DNA of 64,000 nucleotides from Desulfopila sp. IMCC35006 (GTDB lineage: Bacteria > Desulfobacterota > Desulfobulbia > Desulfobulbales > Desulfocapsaceae): positions 1 to 64,000 of the forward strand of contig NZ_SWCM01000018.1 of assembly GCF_005116645.1 (NCBI RefSeq), read 5' to 3'. Positions 1 to 8,744 of the stretch are shown piece after piece (the stretch's first letter is position 1; each line of letters begins with the position of its first letter). The notes under the pieces were generated by a model that did no database searches, had not been told where the DNA came from, and saw nothing but the letters and a program-made list of their open reading frames with translations. A program made the position numbers and the translations under genes.

Positions 1-304
1 GTTTGAAGTAAAGGTATAGAGATTGACGGTATGGGGTAAATATCCTCTTTGGGAAAGGTATAGGGATTGATGGTCAGAGGTTGTAAATAGCGTTTGAAGT
101 AAAGGTATAGAGATTGACGGTATGGGGTAAATATCCTCTTTGGGAAAGGTATAGGGATTGATGGTCAGAGGTTGTAAATAGCGTTTGAAGTAAAGGTATA
201 GAGATTGACGGTATGGGGGTAAATATCCTCTTTGGGAAAGGTATAGGGATTGATGGTCGGAGGTTGTAAATAGCGTTTGAAGCAAAGGTATAGAGATTGA
301 CGGT
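1..304. repeat. Iteron array (probable oriV)
   Basis: Seven copies of a 21-bp iteron, AAAGGTATAGRGATTGAYGGT, start at 10, 54, 101, 145, 192, 237 and 284. Two variants alternate (AGATTGAC and GGATTGAT), so the higher-order unit is about 91 bp; start-to-start steps alternate between 44-45 and 47 bp, roughly four helical turns. The array is directly upstream of a Rep_3-type initiator gene, the usual arrangement of iteron plasmid origins. The window starts inside the array, so more copies may lie to the left. I see no convincing DnaA box. Confidence 0.88.
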
Positions 305-306
305 AT

Positions 307-344
307 GGTATAGTGTTGACATTGTGTCTATACCTTAGTATTTT
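307..344 (+). promoter_or_regulatory. rep promoter with inverted half-iteron operator
   Basis: GGTATAG (307-313) and CTATACC (328-334) form an inverted repeat whose arm is the core of the upstream iterons. Between the arms is a -35 box TTGACA (316-321), and a weak -10 (TATTTT, 339-344) follows at 17 bp. In iteron plasmids Rep monomers bind iterons and Rep dimers bind such inverted half-iterons to repress rep, so this is probably the autoregulatory operator. Confidence 0.7.
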
Positions 345-381
345 TAAAGGAATATATTCCCTTTCATCAAGGAGATGTCTT

Positions 382-1608
382 TTGACAAAAAACGATAAAT
401 CGCCACTGATCGTACAATCCAACAAACTCGTCGAGTCTAGGTACACTTTGAGCGTGGGCGAGCAGCGTTTGGTTTTTGCTGTAGCATCGATGATTCATCC
501 AGATGATGTGGATTTTTATCCATATGAAATCAAGATTCGTGATTTAGCGTCAATTCTTAATATTGATTTGAATAATGCATACAGAGACGCTGATAAAATT
601 ACAGATCAATTGATGCAAAGAGTTATTGTTATTCCTGAAGATGACGGGCCTTTAAAGGTTGGTTGGGTTTCTTCCTGTAAGTATAATAATAAAAAGGGCT
701 CTATAAGTTTTAGATTTGATCCAAGCTTGAAGCCGTACCTCTTGCAATTGAGGAGGGATTTTACTCAATCGAAGTTAACCATACTTGCCCAATTTCAGAG
801 TATTTACTCAATAAGAATATATCAATTATTAAAGCAATATCGAAAAATTGGTCACAGAGAATTTCGAGTTGATGATTTGAAAGAAATTCTAGGTATTGAT
901 AAAGGGAAGTATGCACAGTTTAAACAATTTAGGGCATGGGTTCTTAATCAAGCAAAGAAGGAATTTGAGAAGAAAGATGATGCCGGGTTTTACCAATGTG
1001 ATCTGTCTTTTATTTTAGAAACTATTAGAGAAGGAAGAAAAATAACTAGAGTTAAGTTCATTATTGTTAACCAGGCTTATCAAGAAACTCTTCCTTTTAT
1101 GGATAAAAAATCAGTTTTTCCAGTACGACCAGAACTCTCATCAGAAAAAGAACTTTTAGAAAAGTTGGAATATTTTGGAATACCTCCTTTGAGAGCCCAG
1201 TCATATATTAATGACTTGGGAGAAGATAAAACTCAACAAATCCTCGATTACTACAATGTTCGTTTGGCTGCCGGTAAGGTAGATAAAAAAGGAGGTGCCT
1301 TTTTGGCATATTTATTAAGGGAGAAAATTACTGGAAAAAGTGCCTTTGAAGCTGAAGAGGAAAGGCAAAAAAAGGAAAAAAAGACATCAGAGTGGAATAA
1401 AAAATTTGAGATAGAGGAAGCTGCTAAAAAAAGGTTATCAGATATAGAATTAAAATTTCTCCAAAAAGATGAAATTTACAAAAATGAAATAATTCAAAAA
1501 TTCGAATCAAGCTTACACCCGGTCTTACTTAAATCTTTTCGTGAAAATGGAGTTAATTCTATTCAGTTTAGAGAACAATTTTTGGAATTTGCTGAGGAAT
1601 ATCTCTGA
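382..1608 (+). CDS. repB: Replication initiator protein, Rep_3/RepB family
   Basis: The predicted 408-aa protein would bind the upstream iterons and open the origin. The N-terminal half (about residues 10-230) has the Rep_3 look: an opening with SVGEQRLVFAVASMI, then paired winged-helix regions including QSIYSIRIYQLLKQYR and FRVDDLKEILGI. The last 150 residues are lysine/glutamate-rich and probably helical, longer than many family members. I place the start at TTG 382 because AAGGAG (369-374) precedes it by 7 nt; an in-frame GTG at 313 lies inside the operator and has no ribosome site. The gene is AT-rich like parAB. Confidence 0.85.
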   Translation: MTKNDKSPLIVQSNKLVESRYTLSVGEQRLVFAVASMIHPDDVDFYPYEIKIRDLASILNIDLNNAYRDADKITDQLMQRVIVIPEDDGPLKVGWVSSCKYNNKKGSISFRFDPSLKPYLLQLRRDFTQSKLTILAQFQSIYSIRIYQLLKQYRKIGHREFRVDDLKEILGIDKGKYAQFKQFRAWVLNQAKKEFEKKDDAGFYQCDLSFILETIREGRKITRVKFIIVNQAYQETLPFMDKKSVFPVRPELSSEKELLEKLEYFGIPPLRAQSYINDLGEDKTQQILDYYNVRLAAGKVDKKGGAFLAYLLREKITGKSAFEAEEERQKKEKKTSEWNKKFEIEEAAKKRLSDIELKFLQKDEIYKNEIIQKFESSLHPVLLKSFRENGVNSIQFREQFLEFAEEYL

Positions 1609-1713
1609 AGTTGGCTGATTTAATACTGCAATGTTAAGAGGGCTCCCTTAAATTTATTAAGGCCATTAGGCCAGCCTTAGTTTAAGTTTATTGAATGTTA
1701 TAACTGTTAAGCA

Positions 1714-1746
1714 ATAGAACCCCAGTCGTTCAGAGTGGGGTTCTAT
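1714..1746 (+). terminator. Hairpin terminator candidate downstream of repB
   Basis: ATAGAACCCCA and TGGGGTTCTAT form a perfect 11-bp stem with an 11-nt loop, about 105 nt after the repB stop. A moderately T-rich stretch follows. The rest of 1609-2003 shows no gene; it contains two copies of the 8-bp palindrome TTTCGAAA near 1832-1853. Confidence 0.55.
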
Positions 1747-2003
1747 AGTGTCATTTTCTTTGGTGATCAATATATTGGAGTAAGATGTTTGCCACTCGAA
1801 ACAATAAAGTAGCTCGGACTCCAGAATGTTTTCGAAAAATTTTATTTCGAAAGCTGGGATTTTGGAGAAAAACCTTTCAGACTGCTTACCATTTTTTATA
1901 TTGAGGTTTTTTAGGGTGACAGAGAATAAGCAGGTAAACTTTCTCTTGCTATCCTCTCTATTTTAGTAATGCTAAGCCAAATTCAAAACCTTCTCTCAAT
2001 TTT

Positions 2004-2045
2004 TAAACATAAAGGGTGTCGGACGTCCGACACCCTTTATGTTTA
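2004..2045. promoter_or_regulatory. 42-bp perfect palindrome, parS candidate upstream of parAB
   Basis: The palindrome is perfect over 21-bp arms and centred between 2024 and 2025. Its inner 18 bp, GTGTCGGACGTCCGACAC (2016-2033), recurs exactly once more in the window, inside parB. Two identical palindromes bracketing parAB strongly suggest a centromere (parS) bound by the ParB here. It differs from the chromosomal parS consensus TGTTTCACGTGAAACA. A second role as operator or terminator is possible. Confidence 0.7.
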
Positions 2046-2170
2046 TCTGTTGTGCTTCTTTCTTTGATTGTGTTAATGTACAAGACCTTATAGAATTAGC
2101 GTGTTTTTCATCATTTTCTATTCGAATAAATTGTTAGTTACCGCAGTTTTCTTAAACTCCAATTGGGATT

Positions 2171-2929
2171 ATGAAAAAAATCATTTCTGTCATAAACCAA
2201 AAAGGTGGGGTTGGCAAAACAACAACATCAACAAACCTTGCTTGTGGCCTTGCTCTAGCAGGTTACAGAGTTTTGCTAATCGACCTTGACCCACAAGGGC
2301 ATTCCACCATTGGCATGGGGATGGCCGATCATTGTGATTACTTTATACAAGACATTCTCATAAATGGAAAAAAGATCAGCGATGTTGTTTGCAAAACACC
2401 AACTGAAAACCTTGATATTGTAGCTTCAAATATTCACCTTAGCAAAGCAACCAACACGCTTTTTAATGAGCATTTTAGAGAAATGAGGCTAAATAACGCC
2501 TTATTAAAGGAAGCTGACAACTATGACTTTGTCGTCATAGATTGTCATCCATCACTTGGTATTTTAGAGATAAACGCTCTCTATGCCAGTAATTTTATTT
2601 TGGTCCCGACCGATACCGGTCGCTATTCTCTGGAAGGTTTTGCTGATCTTATAGACACCATAAGAGATATAATGGGGCCAGACCTAGACATCAGAGACTA
2701 TCTTAGGATTTTAGTGACAATATTCGATTCCCGTGAAAAAGGAATCAATGACTGGGTAGAAGAACAGCTAGCGGAATTTTCAGAAATCGTATTATCTACA
2801 AAAATAAGAAAAATTACAGGAATAAAGCAGGCTCAAATAGCTGAGCAACCAATAATGATTTATGACAGTAAAAGTCCAGGGACTGAAGACTACAATAAGT
2901 TAACTCAAGAACTTTTATCGATATGGTAG
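2171..2929 (+). CDS. parA: ParA-family partition ATPase
   Basis: The 252-aa protein is a deviant-Walker ATPase that segregates plasmid copies along the nucleoid. It opens directly with the Walker A motif KGGVGKTTTSTNLA (residues 11-24) and has the A' motif LLIDLDPQGHST and Walker B VVIDCHPSLG. It lacks the N-terminal helix-turn-helix of type Ia ParA proteins, so it is of the short Soj-like/Ib size. Its stop overlaps the parB start by 7 nt, so the two are translationally coupled. The ribosome site before the ATG is weak. Confidence 0.93.
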   Translation: MKKIISVINQKGGVGKTTTSTNLACGLALAGYRVLLIDLDPQGHSTIGMGMADHCDYFIQDILINGKKISDVVCKTPTENLDIVASNIHLSKATNTLFNEHFREMRLNNALLKEADNYDFVVIDCHPSLGILEINALYASNFILVPTDTGRYSLEGFADLIDTIRDIMGPDLDIRDYLRILVTIFDSREKGINDWVEEQLAEFSEIVLSTKIRKITGIKQAQIAEQPIMIYDSKSPGTEDYNKLTQELLSIW

Positions 2930-3795
2930 ATTTCAAAAAAAAAACAGTTGGAAAAACGACGAAGTTAGCTACTAAAACCCTTCAGGGAATTGATGCTAAA
3001 CGTGAGAATCCGGTTTTTGAACAATATACTGAGGGTAATTTATATAAAGTCCCCCTTAAATCTATTGAGCCAGACCCGGATCAACCAAGAAAACATTTTG
3101 ATCAAATAAAATTAGAGGAACTTGCCACGTCGATCAGCAGTAAGGGGGTATTACAACCAATCATAGTAAGAAAAAACGATATAGATAAAATTGATGCTGA
3201 TTTTTTGATAATAGCAGGAGAACGCCGATATCGAGCCTCAAAGATAGCAAAATTAGATGTAATACCTGTGATTTTTTCCAAAGGAGATCCTGCTGAAATA
3301 GCATTAATTGAAAATATACAAAGGGATGATTTAAACCCCATTGAAGAGGCGTACGCTTACAGCAGAATCATGGAAAGCCATGGATACAATCAAAACCAGT
3401 TGAGTGAGGTGGTAGGAAAAGCGAGGACTACAATCAATGAAATACTAACTCTTAACAAACTTCCAGATGAGTTAAAAGATGAGTGTCGGACGTCCGACAC
3501 ACCAAAAAACGTTCTCTTGGAGATCGCAAAAATAAAAGATCCTAAAGAGATGATTTTTCTTTATAACAAAGTTAAAAACGAAAATCTTACCGTAGCTAAA
3601 ATCAGGCAATTAACAAGACCCAAACCTGTAAGAATACTTACTCCGATGGACAAAAGAGTCATCGCCAAAATCCAGGAAGTTAAGCGCTTACTACCAAAGA
3701 TAAACAAAGTAGAACTTAACAGTGGAGATAAAGACATATTATGGTCAGAATTGAGTGAGTTGCAAGACGTCATCTCAGGTTTATTATCTCAATAG
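2923..3795 (+). CDS. parB: ParB-family centromere-binding protein
   Basis: The 290-aa protein should bind parS and stimulate ParA. Residues 40-140 form the ParB N-terminal CTPase/nuclease-like fold with the arginine motif GERRYRASKIA and the NIQRDDLNPIEEAYAY helix; residues 150-190 hold the helix-turn-helix (YNQNQLSEVVGKARTTINE). The lysine-rich N-terminus precedes the domain, and the C-terminal 60 residues are probably the dimerisation region. An 18-bp parS-like palindrome lies inside the coding sequence and encodes CRTSD just after the DNA-binding domain. Confidence 0.92.
   Translation: MVDFKKKTVGKTTKLATKTLQGIDAKRENPVFEQYTEGNLYKVPLKSIEPDPDQPRKHFDQIKLEELATSISSKGVLQPIIVRKNDIDKIDADFLIIAGERRYRASKIAKLDVIPVIFSKGDPAEIALIENIQRDDLNPIEEAYAYSRIMESHGYNQNQLSEVVGKARTTINEILTLNKLPDELKDECRTSDTPKNVLLEIAKIKDPKEMIFLYNKVKNENLTVAKIRQLTRPKPVRILTPMDKRVIAKIQEVKRLLPKINKVELNSGDKDILWSELSELQDVISGLLSQ
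3483..3500. promoter_or_regulatory. Second parS-like palindrome, inside parB
   Basis: GTGTCGGACGTCCGACAC is an exact copy of the core palindrome at 2016-2033. Chromosomal parS sites inside the parB homologue are known (for example in spo0J of Bacillus subtilis), so an intragenic site is plausible. Confidence 0.65.
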
Positions 3796-3804
3796 ATAAT
3801 TTGA

Positions 3805-3996
3805 TACCATGCGCTCAGCCATCTGGGCCGGTATTGCCATCAGGCAACAGGATGCCTTTTGTTCGGGTTCGTTACGCCAGTTATATAATGTCGCCTCGCT
3901 GATGCCTTCTTCGCTTGCCAATTGGCTGATGGACCGGTTGTGCGGTGGCATCATCTTTTTCAACACTGCTTCTTTTCGTTCCGGTGAATATCTCAT
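3805..3996 (-). pseudogene. Transposase N-terminal remnant (HTH_Tnp_1-like), frameshifted
   Basis: Reading from ATG 3996, with AGGAGG 7 nt upstream, gives a typical transposase OrfA helix-turn-helix: SISQLASEEGISEATLYNWR. After NWRNE the expected continuation (RTKGILLPDGNTGPDG) is in another frame, which indicates a 1-nt deletion, and it stops at TGA near 3814. Only about 65 codons of the element remain. The remnant abuts the end of parB, so it marks the right edge of the replication core. Confidence 0.75.
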
Positions 3997-4771
3997 GCAT
4001 TAACCTCCTGCCCCTTTTATAATGGGTTTTAGTTCATACGGCAACTTCCCTGACACTAGGGGGGTCATGGTCTGCATCAAAGGCCGGATATAATACTGCA
4101 GCCAGATTTAAATCGCCAATTCAGGTATCAATTGCAAAACGGGTGGCGTCCATATAAGAGATCTTGACTTCGATCTCTGTTCAGATCGAATATAGCTATA
4201 TGGACTTTTGAAATCTGAGCAGACAGCACCCTCCGCGTAAAAAGATTCTACCATCCCTTAAAGACTCTGTAAAAATCTCTACCACGAAAAAGGGTTGATT
4301 GTCACTTTATCCGGAGGCAGAGATGAAAGTAGTATCAACGCCGGTGATGGTCAAAAATGGAGCATTTGAGATTACTGATGGTCTGGAAACATCTAGATTC
4401 TAAGATGCTCCATTTGCCTCTACGTTTCTGGAAAACACCCTTCTGTTTACCAAGTGCCAAAATGCTCCACTTCGATCATGACATTTGGTCATGATCAGGG
4501 TAATATGTTCAGAAACGACCTTATCCTATGTGAGGTGCCTTCCACCGAGTGTTACCAATGGACATCATTTCTATTGTGTGATTAGCCTCGAGTCCGAGGT
4601 AATCTGCATATATGCCTATAAAAATTAAATATCAATAGCCTTCGCACTACAGGAATTGGGTGTCTGTTGTTGAAAACGGTTTGACAACATTTAGGTGGAG
4701 GTACATCATCACTCGGCAGCGCATTGCCTAACCCCTTGCTCCATCAAAAAATAGTCCCAAGGCTGGATTTA
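3997..4771. repeat. Gene-free stretch with dispersed-repeat copy H
   Basis: I see no gene here. Positions 4325-4364 closely match 54701-54740 (shared GAAAGTAnTATCAACG, then GGTnATGGTC and AATGGAGCA). ATGGAGCAT (4356) and ATGCTCCAT (about 4403) form an inverted pair, as in copy B. Around 4160-4245 there is weaker similarity (GATCTTGACTT, TAGCTATATGGAC) to 61767-61850. It separates the parAB core from the copper operon. Confidence 0.6.
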
Positions 4772-4818
4772 CCGGAATAATCAATTGTTAAGCATCTGCC
4801 GAACAATGATCATTCCGG
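4772..4818 (-). terminator. Long hairpin at the end of the copper oxidase operon
   Basis: CCGGAATAATCAATTGTT (4772-4789) pairs imperfectly with AACAATGATCATTCCGG (4802-4818), overlapping the stop codon of the CusF-like gene. It would form a 17-bp stem in the minus-strand transcript. There is no clear U tract, so it may act as an mRNA 3' stabiliser rather than a simple terminator. Confidence 0.5.
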
Positions 4819-5151
4819 CGGTGCTGCAGCAGGGCGAATTTCTTTTATCACAAACTTCCCGCCTTCGTTGATTACTTTGAATTTTACCTTTTCGCCGGTT
4901 TGAACCGCGTCCAGCAAAGACTTATCGTGAACTGAGTAAACCATTGTCATCGGAGGCATATTGAGGTTCTTTATCTCGCCGTGTTTGAGTGTAATTTTAC
5001 CCGCATCTTTGTCAATTTTCCGCACCACACCTTCGGTCATATCGGCAACTAACCCATCCTGCTGTGCAGCCACTACCAATACAGCTGCGGAGACTGCGGA
5101 ATAGCATATCAAAGCGACCATACTCACGATCAATATTCTTACTTTCATCAT
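4810..5151 (-). CDS. CusF-like periplasmic copper-binding protein
   Basis: The 113-aa protein has an N-terminal signal segment (residues 4-28) and one CusF-type small beta-barrel domain (PF11604-like). The copper-site signature NLNMPPMTMVY at about residues 62-72 supplies the methionines. Such proteins hand Cu(I)/Ag(I) to the CusCBA pump or to periplasmic oxidases. It is the last gene of a minus-strand run with the cupredoxin and multicopper oxidase. A GAGGT ribosome site precedes the start. No E. coli-type tryptophan is seen directly in the motif. Confidence 0.82.
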   Translation of the reverse strand: MMKVRILIVSMVALICYSAVSAAVLVVAAQQDGLVADMTEGVVRKIDKDAGKITLKHGEIKNLNMPPMTMVYSVHDKSLLDAVQTGEKVKFKVINEGGKFVIKEIRPAAAPPE

Positions 5152-5264
5152 CTACCTCATGAATGGTTGTATAATAGGTGAGCTGTTATTTCATCGACAC
5201 CCAGTTCGTGAAAACAATTTCCTATAACATCAACAGGAAGGGGTGGTACGAGAAATTGCCTGTC

Positions 5265-5828
5265 CTAAATCTTTGGCGATCCGTGCTGATGTCCCTTATG
5301 GCTATCGCTTGGTGCTTTTTTCCCATCCGACCCCAAAGCAGCCGAACCTACCTCGACGGTGCCCTTCATCCCGGCATCATAATGCCCCGGCATGAGGCAG
5401 CCAAAGTCTATTTTACCTGGCTTGGTGAAATGCCAGACGACTTCACCCACCTGACCAGGAGCTACCCTGACCTGGTTGGGATCTTCGTGCTCCATTTCAG
5501 GGAACTTCTGCATCAGCTTATAATGTTCCAATAACTCTTTCTCTGTTCCCAAAACAAATTCATGATCAATCTCACCGCTGTTTTTCAATACAAACTTTAT
5601 GGTTTCGCCTTGTTTGACGATGAGATGATCGGGGACATAGCGCATCTCATCGTTCATATCTATGTGCACTGTTCGATCGACCATCGCCGGCATCCCAGGT
5701 TCGCCAATAGCTTTAGCATCATGGCCTTGCTCGTGCCCACCTGAATGGTTACCTGAGGCAAACGCCACTCCGGCTAACGCAATCGGAATCACCAGATAAA
5801 ACAGGAATTGAATGGTTTTTATTTTCAT
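5265..5828 (-). CDS. Periplasmic cupredoxin-domain copper protein
   Basis: The 187-aa protein has a signal peptide (residues 1-25), a His-rich linker (SGGHEQGHD), a cupredoxin domain (about 50-160) and a His-rich tail (SHKGHQHG). Type-1 copper ligands are visible: an early His in GEIDHEFVLGT, then FGCLMPGHYDAGM supplying Cys, His and Met. It resembles plastocyanin/azurin-like copper-tolerance proteins encoded with multicopper oxidases. It may be an electron acceptor or copper buffer for the oxidase just upstream (24 nt gap). Confidence 0.85.
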   Translation of the reverse strand: MKIKTIQFLFYLVIPIALAGVAFASGNHSGGHEQGHDAKAIGEPGMPAMVDRTVHIDMNDEMRYVPDHLIVKQGETIKFVLKNSGEIDHEFVLGTEKELLEHYKLMQKFPEMEHEDPNQVRVAPGQVGEVVWHFTKPGKIDFGCLMPGHYDAGMKGTVEVGSAALGSDGKKAPSDSHKGHQHGSPKI

Positions 5829-5852
5829 ATTCTTTCCCCCTTAAGGCAAGAG

Positions 5853-7262
5853 TTAATGATGTGTACTTTTGGGTTTACGAACCGTTACCTCAACCTCCGT
5901 TGAAGGTTTATGCAGTCGCGGCATACCTTGCTGCATTTTGGATTGCATACGAGCTGGTTCGGTCGGAGCACCGGCAAATTCATACGCTGAAGTGCCCGGT
6001 GGATGTTTGTACCAGCCGGGGTCTGAATAGTTTCCCGGTTGCTGATTGCGTCGCACTTTCACTACGCTGAACATGCCACCCATCTCAACTGAACCAAAAG
6101 GTCCATCCCCCGTCATCATCGGCGCGGTATTGTCCGGGATAGGCATCTCCATGGCGGCCATGTCAGCCATTCCCCGTTCGCCCATGACCATATAGTCGGG
6201 AATGAGGTTGGTGATCTTTCGGGCCAGTTCCCGCTGATCGACACCGATAAGAGTTGCTACGTCGTGGCTCATGGCGTTCATGGTATGATGACTCTTGTGG
6301 CAGTGGAACGCCCAATCGCCTTCTTCGTCGGCAACAAACTCGATCTGCCGCATCTGGCCGACGGCGACATCGGCGGTCACCTCGTAAAATCGTGAGGAAG
6401 GAGGTGTTGGGCCTCCATCACTGCCCGTTACCAGAAACTCGTGCCCATGCAGATGCATTGGGTGGTTGGTCATCGTCAGATTACCTATGCGTATACGGAC
6501 TTTGTCGTTTTGCCGAACGTTGAGAGAATCAATGCCCGGGAAGATACGACTGTTCCAACTCCAGAGATTAAAATCGAGCATCGTCATGATCTTCGGGGTA
6601 AAACTGCCGGGCTCTATGTCGTAGGCATTCATCAGAAAAATAAAGTCACGATCAACTTCTGCTATAAGCGGATGTTTGTCCCTGGGATGGGTTACCCACG
6701 AACCCATCATGCCCATGGCCATCTGGACCATCTCGTCAGCATGCGGGTGATACATGAATGTGCCGGGACGGCGGGCGATAAATTCATATACAAAAGTCTT
6801 GCCCGGAAGAATCGGCGGTTGGGTTAGCCCCGAGACACCATCCATGCCATTGGGCAATCGCTGACCATGCCAGTGAATGCTTGTGTGTTCGGGCAATTTG
6901 TTGGTGACAAAAATACGCACCCGGTCCCCTTCCACAACCTCAATGGTCGGCCCCGGACTCTGGCCGTTGTACCCCCAGAGATGCGCCTTAAAGCTTGGTG
7001 CCATTTCCCGCACTACCGGTTCGGCCACCAGATGAAACTCCTTCACCCCATTTTTCATACGCCAGGGTAAGGTCCAGCCGTTGAGCGTCACAACCGGATT
7101 ATATGGCCTCCCCTGGTTCGGAATGAGTGGCGGCATGGTCTCTGGTTTAGTTTGGATCACTGGTTCGGGGAGAGCGGCCATAGCCACACGGTTGACTAGT
7201 GATGCCGCAACAGCACCGCCCGCCAGACCAACGGCCTTTAAAAACTGCCTTCTTGAATTCAT
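5853..7262 (-). CDS. Tat-exported multicopper oxidase (PcoA/CopA-type)
   Basis: The 469-aa protein begins with a twin-arginine signal (NSRRQFLKAVGLAGGAVA). Copper-site motifs appear in order: TSIHWHGQRLPNGMDGV and FMYHPHADEMVQ near residues 135-180, then HPMHLHGHEFLV and the type-1/trinuclear motif AFHCHKSHHTMNAMSH near 265-330. This is the usual T1 plus trinuclear arrangement for oxidising Cu(I) to Cu(II) with oxygen in the periplasm. The C-terminal 130 residues are Met-rich, as in copper-resistance oxidases. In an anaerobe it would protect during oxygen exposure. It lies mid-operon. Confidence 0.9.
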   Translation of the reverse strand: MNSRRQFLKAVGLAGGAVAASLVNRVAMAALPEPVIQTKPETMPPLIPNQGRPYNPVVTLNGWTLPWRMKNGVKEFHLVAEPVVREMAPSFKAHLWGYNGQSPGPTIEVVEGDRVRIFVTNKLPEHTSIHWHGQRLPNGMDGVSGLTQPPILPGKTFVYEFIARRPGTFMYHPHADEMVQMAMGMMGSWVTHPRDKHPLIAEVDRDFIFLMNAYDIEPGSFTPKIMTMLDFNLWSWNSRIFPGIDSLNVRQNDKVRIRIGNLTMTNHPMHLHGHEFLVTGSDGGPTPPSSRFYEVTADVAVGQMRQIEFVADEEGDWAFHCHKSHHTMNAMSHDVATLIGVDQRELARKITNLIPDYMVMGERGMADMAAMEMPIPDNTAPMMTGDGPFGSVEMGGMFSVVKVRRNQQPGNYSDPGWYKHPPGTSAYEFAGAPTEPARMQSKMQQGMPRLHKPSTEVEVTVRKPKSTHH

Positions 7263-7358
7263 TGTTCCTGCCTCTTATCGACTCTTAAGCTGCTTATCAT
7301 GCCCATATCTGCTGTCGCAGTGAATCGGCGAATTTGCCGCCCGCAACCATCCGGTTAG

Positions 7359-8744
7359 TCATAGGCTCTGTTCCAGCATCTTCGGATGGCCGATCACCGC
7401 GGCATGCAGGGCCGCGTCTGCCAGCCAAAATTGCTTTTGCGCGGAGATGGCTGCCATCACAGTCCTGATTTGCTCTCGTGTTTCGGCGAGCAGGTCAAAG
7501 ACTCCTGTCAACATCCCGTTATATCGCAGCACATTCTCTTCGGAGATTATTCTGGAGAGAGGGAGTACTTCGTCACGGTAGTGTTTTGATACATCATAAG
7601 CGGTACGATATTCGCTGTAGCTTTCACGCAGTTCGGATCCCGCGGCAGATACCGTTGCCTCCAGACGATTTACCGCGGCCAGAGTATCAGCGTTCATGCC
7701 GGCACGCAGCATATCTCCCCAGTCGAAGACCGGTAATTGCACTCCGATGTCGTAGCCGCTGCCAGAGATACTGCTGCCGGCATTTCTGGTCGATCGCTTT
7801 TCCTGCCGGATGCCTAGTTCAATGTCGGTCAGGCTGGTGATCTGATTCAGACCTTGAGCTTTGGCAGCCGCCTGCAACTCGGCCTCCGCCAGCTTGATAT
7901 CGAGTCGACCTTGATTTGCGGCCTTGCTTATTTCTTGTGGTGTCCTTGGGTTCTCCGGCAAAGTCGGGAGCATTTTAGGTAAGAGAAGCTCTTCTGCCTG
8001 ACTCGCGGAAAGACCCAACAGACGAATAAGCTGCTCACGGCTGGAGAGAGTTTCTTGTTCAGCTCTGGCCAAATGTGTCGCGGCATCGCTGTAAAAGACC
8101 TGCTGGCGAACCCGCTGCAATTTACTGAAATTACCGACCCGCTGCATTTCTCTGGCCAATCTGGAACTGACTTCGGCAGCCTCAAACACCTGTTCGGCAT
8201 AATTACGATTCTGTTGGGCGGCGAGGACATTAACCCAGGCCAGGCGAATTTGGCTGATAAGATCGACCACTTCTATCGTCAGGCGCAATTGCGCCTCTTC
8301 GATACGGTGCTGTGCGAGCCCATAGCGCTGCGGCAAGGTCAGCAGGTCGAGTAAATTGAAGGACAGTAGTCGGGTCAATTCTAATTCGTCCCCAAGGACA
8401 AGCCGTTCAAAGGAAAACACCGGGTTCGTAATTCGCCCGGTTTGCGCGGCATCAGCCAGTTTCGACCAATTTGCGGCAAGCATAGCTTGAAGAGCTGGAC
8501 TATTTACCAGAGCGAGTTGCACCGCATCGCTTTGACTCAATGGTTTTGCAAGGAGTTCGGCCGCCATGCTCTCCAGAGCTTTCCGCTGATCGAGGTTCTG
8601 CGCCAGAATGAGTTTTCCCTCGGTGAAATCAGCAGCGTCTTTGTTGATTCTATCGATAGATTTATCAATTTCGACTCTTGCACAGCCGGACAGAGCGACA
8701 ATTGAAAGCAACGTTATACCGGCGGCAAAACGCGCCCAGTTCAT
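7359..8744 (-). CDS. TolC-family outer membrane efflux lipoprotein
   Basis: The 461-aa protein has a lipobox (IVALSGC, residues 15-21) and the alternating helical repeats of the OEP/TolC family, including LAWVNVLAAQQNRNYAEQV and AGMNADTLAAVNRLEATVSAA. It should form an outer membrane channel. It overlaps the upstream small gene by 4 nt and precedes the multicopper oxidase gene by about 95 nt. No inner-membrane pump is encoded in this run, so it may pair with the cus pump encoded elsewhere in the window, or serve a copper-specific role like PcoB. Confidence 0.82.
   Translation of the reverse strand: MNWARFAAGITLLSIVALSGCARVEIDKSIDRINKDAADFTEGKLILAQNLDQRKALESMAAELLAKPLSQSDAVQLALVNSPALQAMLAANWSKLADAAQTGRITNPVFSFERLVLGDELELTRLLSFNLLDLLTLPQRYGLAQHRIEEAQLRLTIEVVDLISQIRLAWVNVLAAQQNRNYAEQVFEAAEVSSRLAREMQRVGNFSKLQRVRQQVFYSDAATHLARAEQETLSSREQLIRLLGLSASQAEELLLPKMLPTLPENPRTPQEISKAANQGRLDIKLAEAELQAAAKAQGLNQITSLTDIELGIRQEKRSTRNAGSSISGSGYDIGVQLPVFDWGDMLRAGMNADTLAAVNRLEATVSAAGSELRESYSEYRTAYDVSKHYRDEVLPLSRIISEENVLRYNGMLTGVFDLLAETREQIRTVMAAISAQKQFWLADAALHAAVIGHPKMLEQSL

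Noticed and set aside
1-304. Possible CRISPR array
   Set aside because: The direct repeats are separated by spacers that are themselves repeated (91-bp higher-order unit), and they lie before a rep gene with an iteron-matching operator. This is an iteron origin.
7270-7361. UGA read-through at the end of the TolC-like gene (7359)
   Set aside because: The frame stays open for about 30 codons but gives no family-like sequence, no Cys-aligned position and no hairpin. The same check on the other TGA-ending genes was negative.
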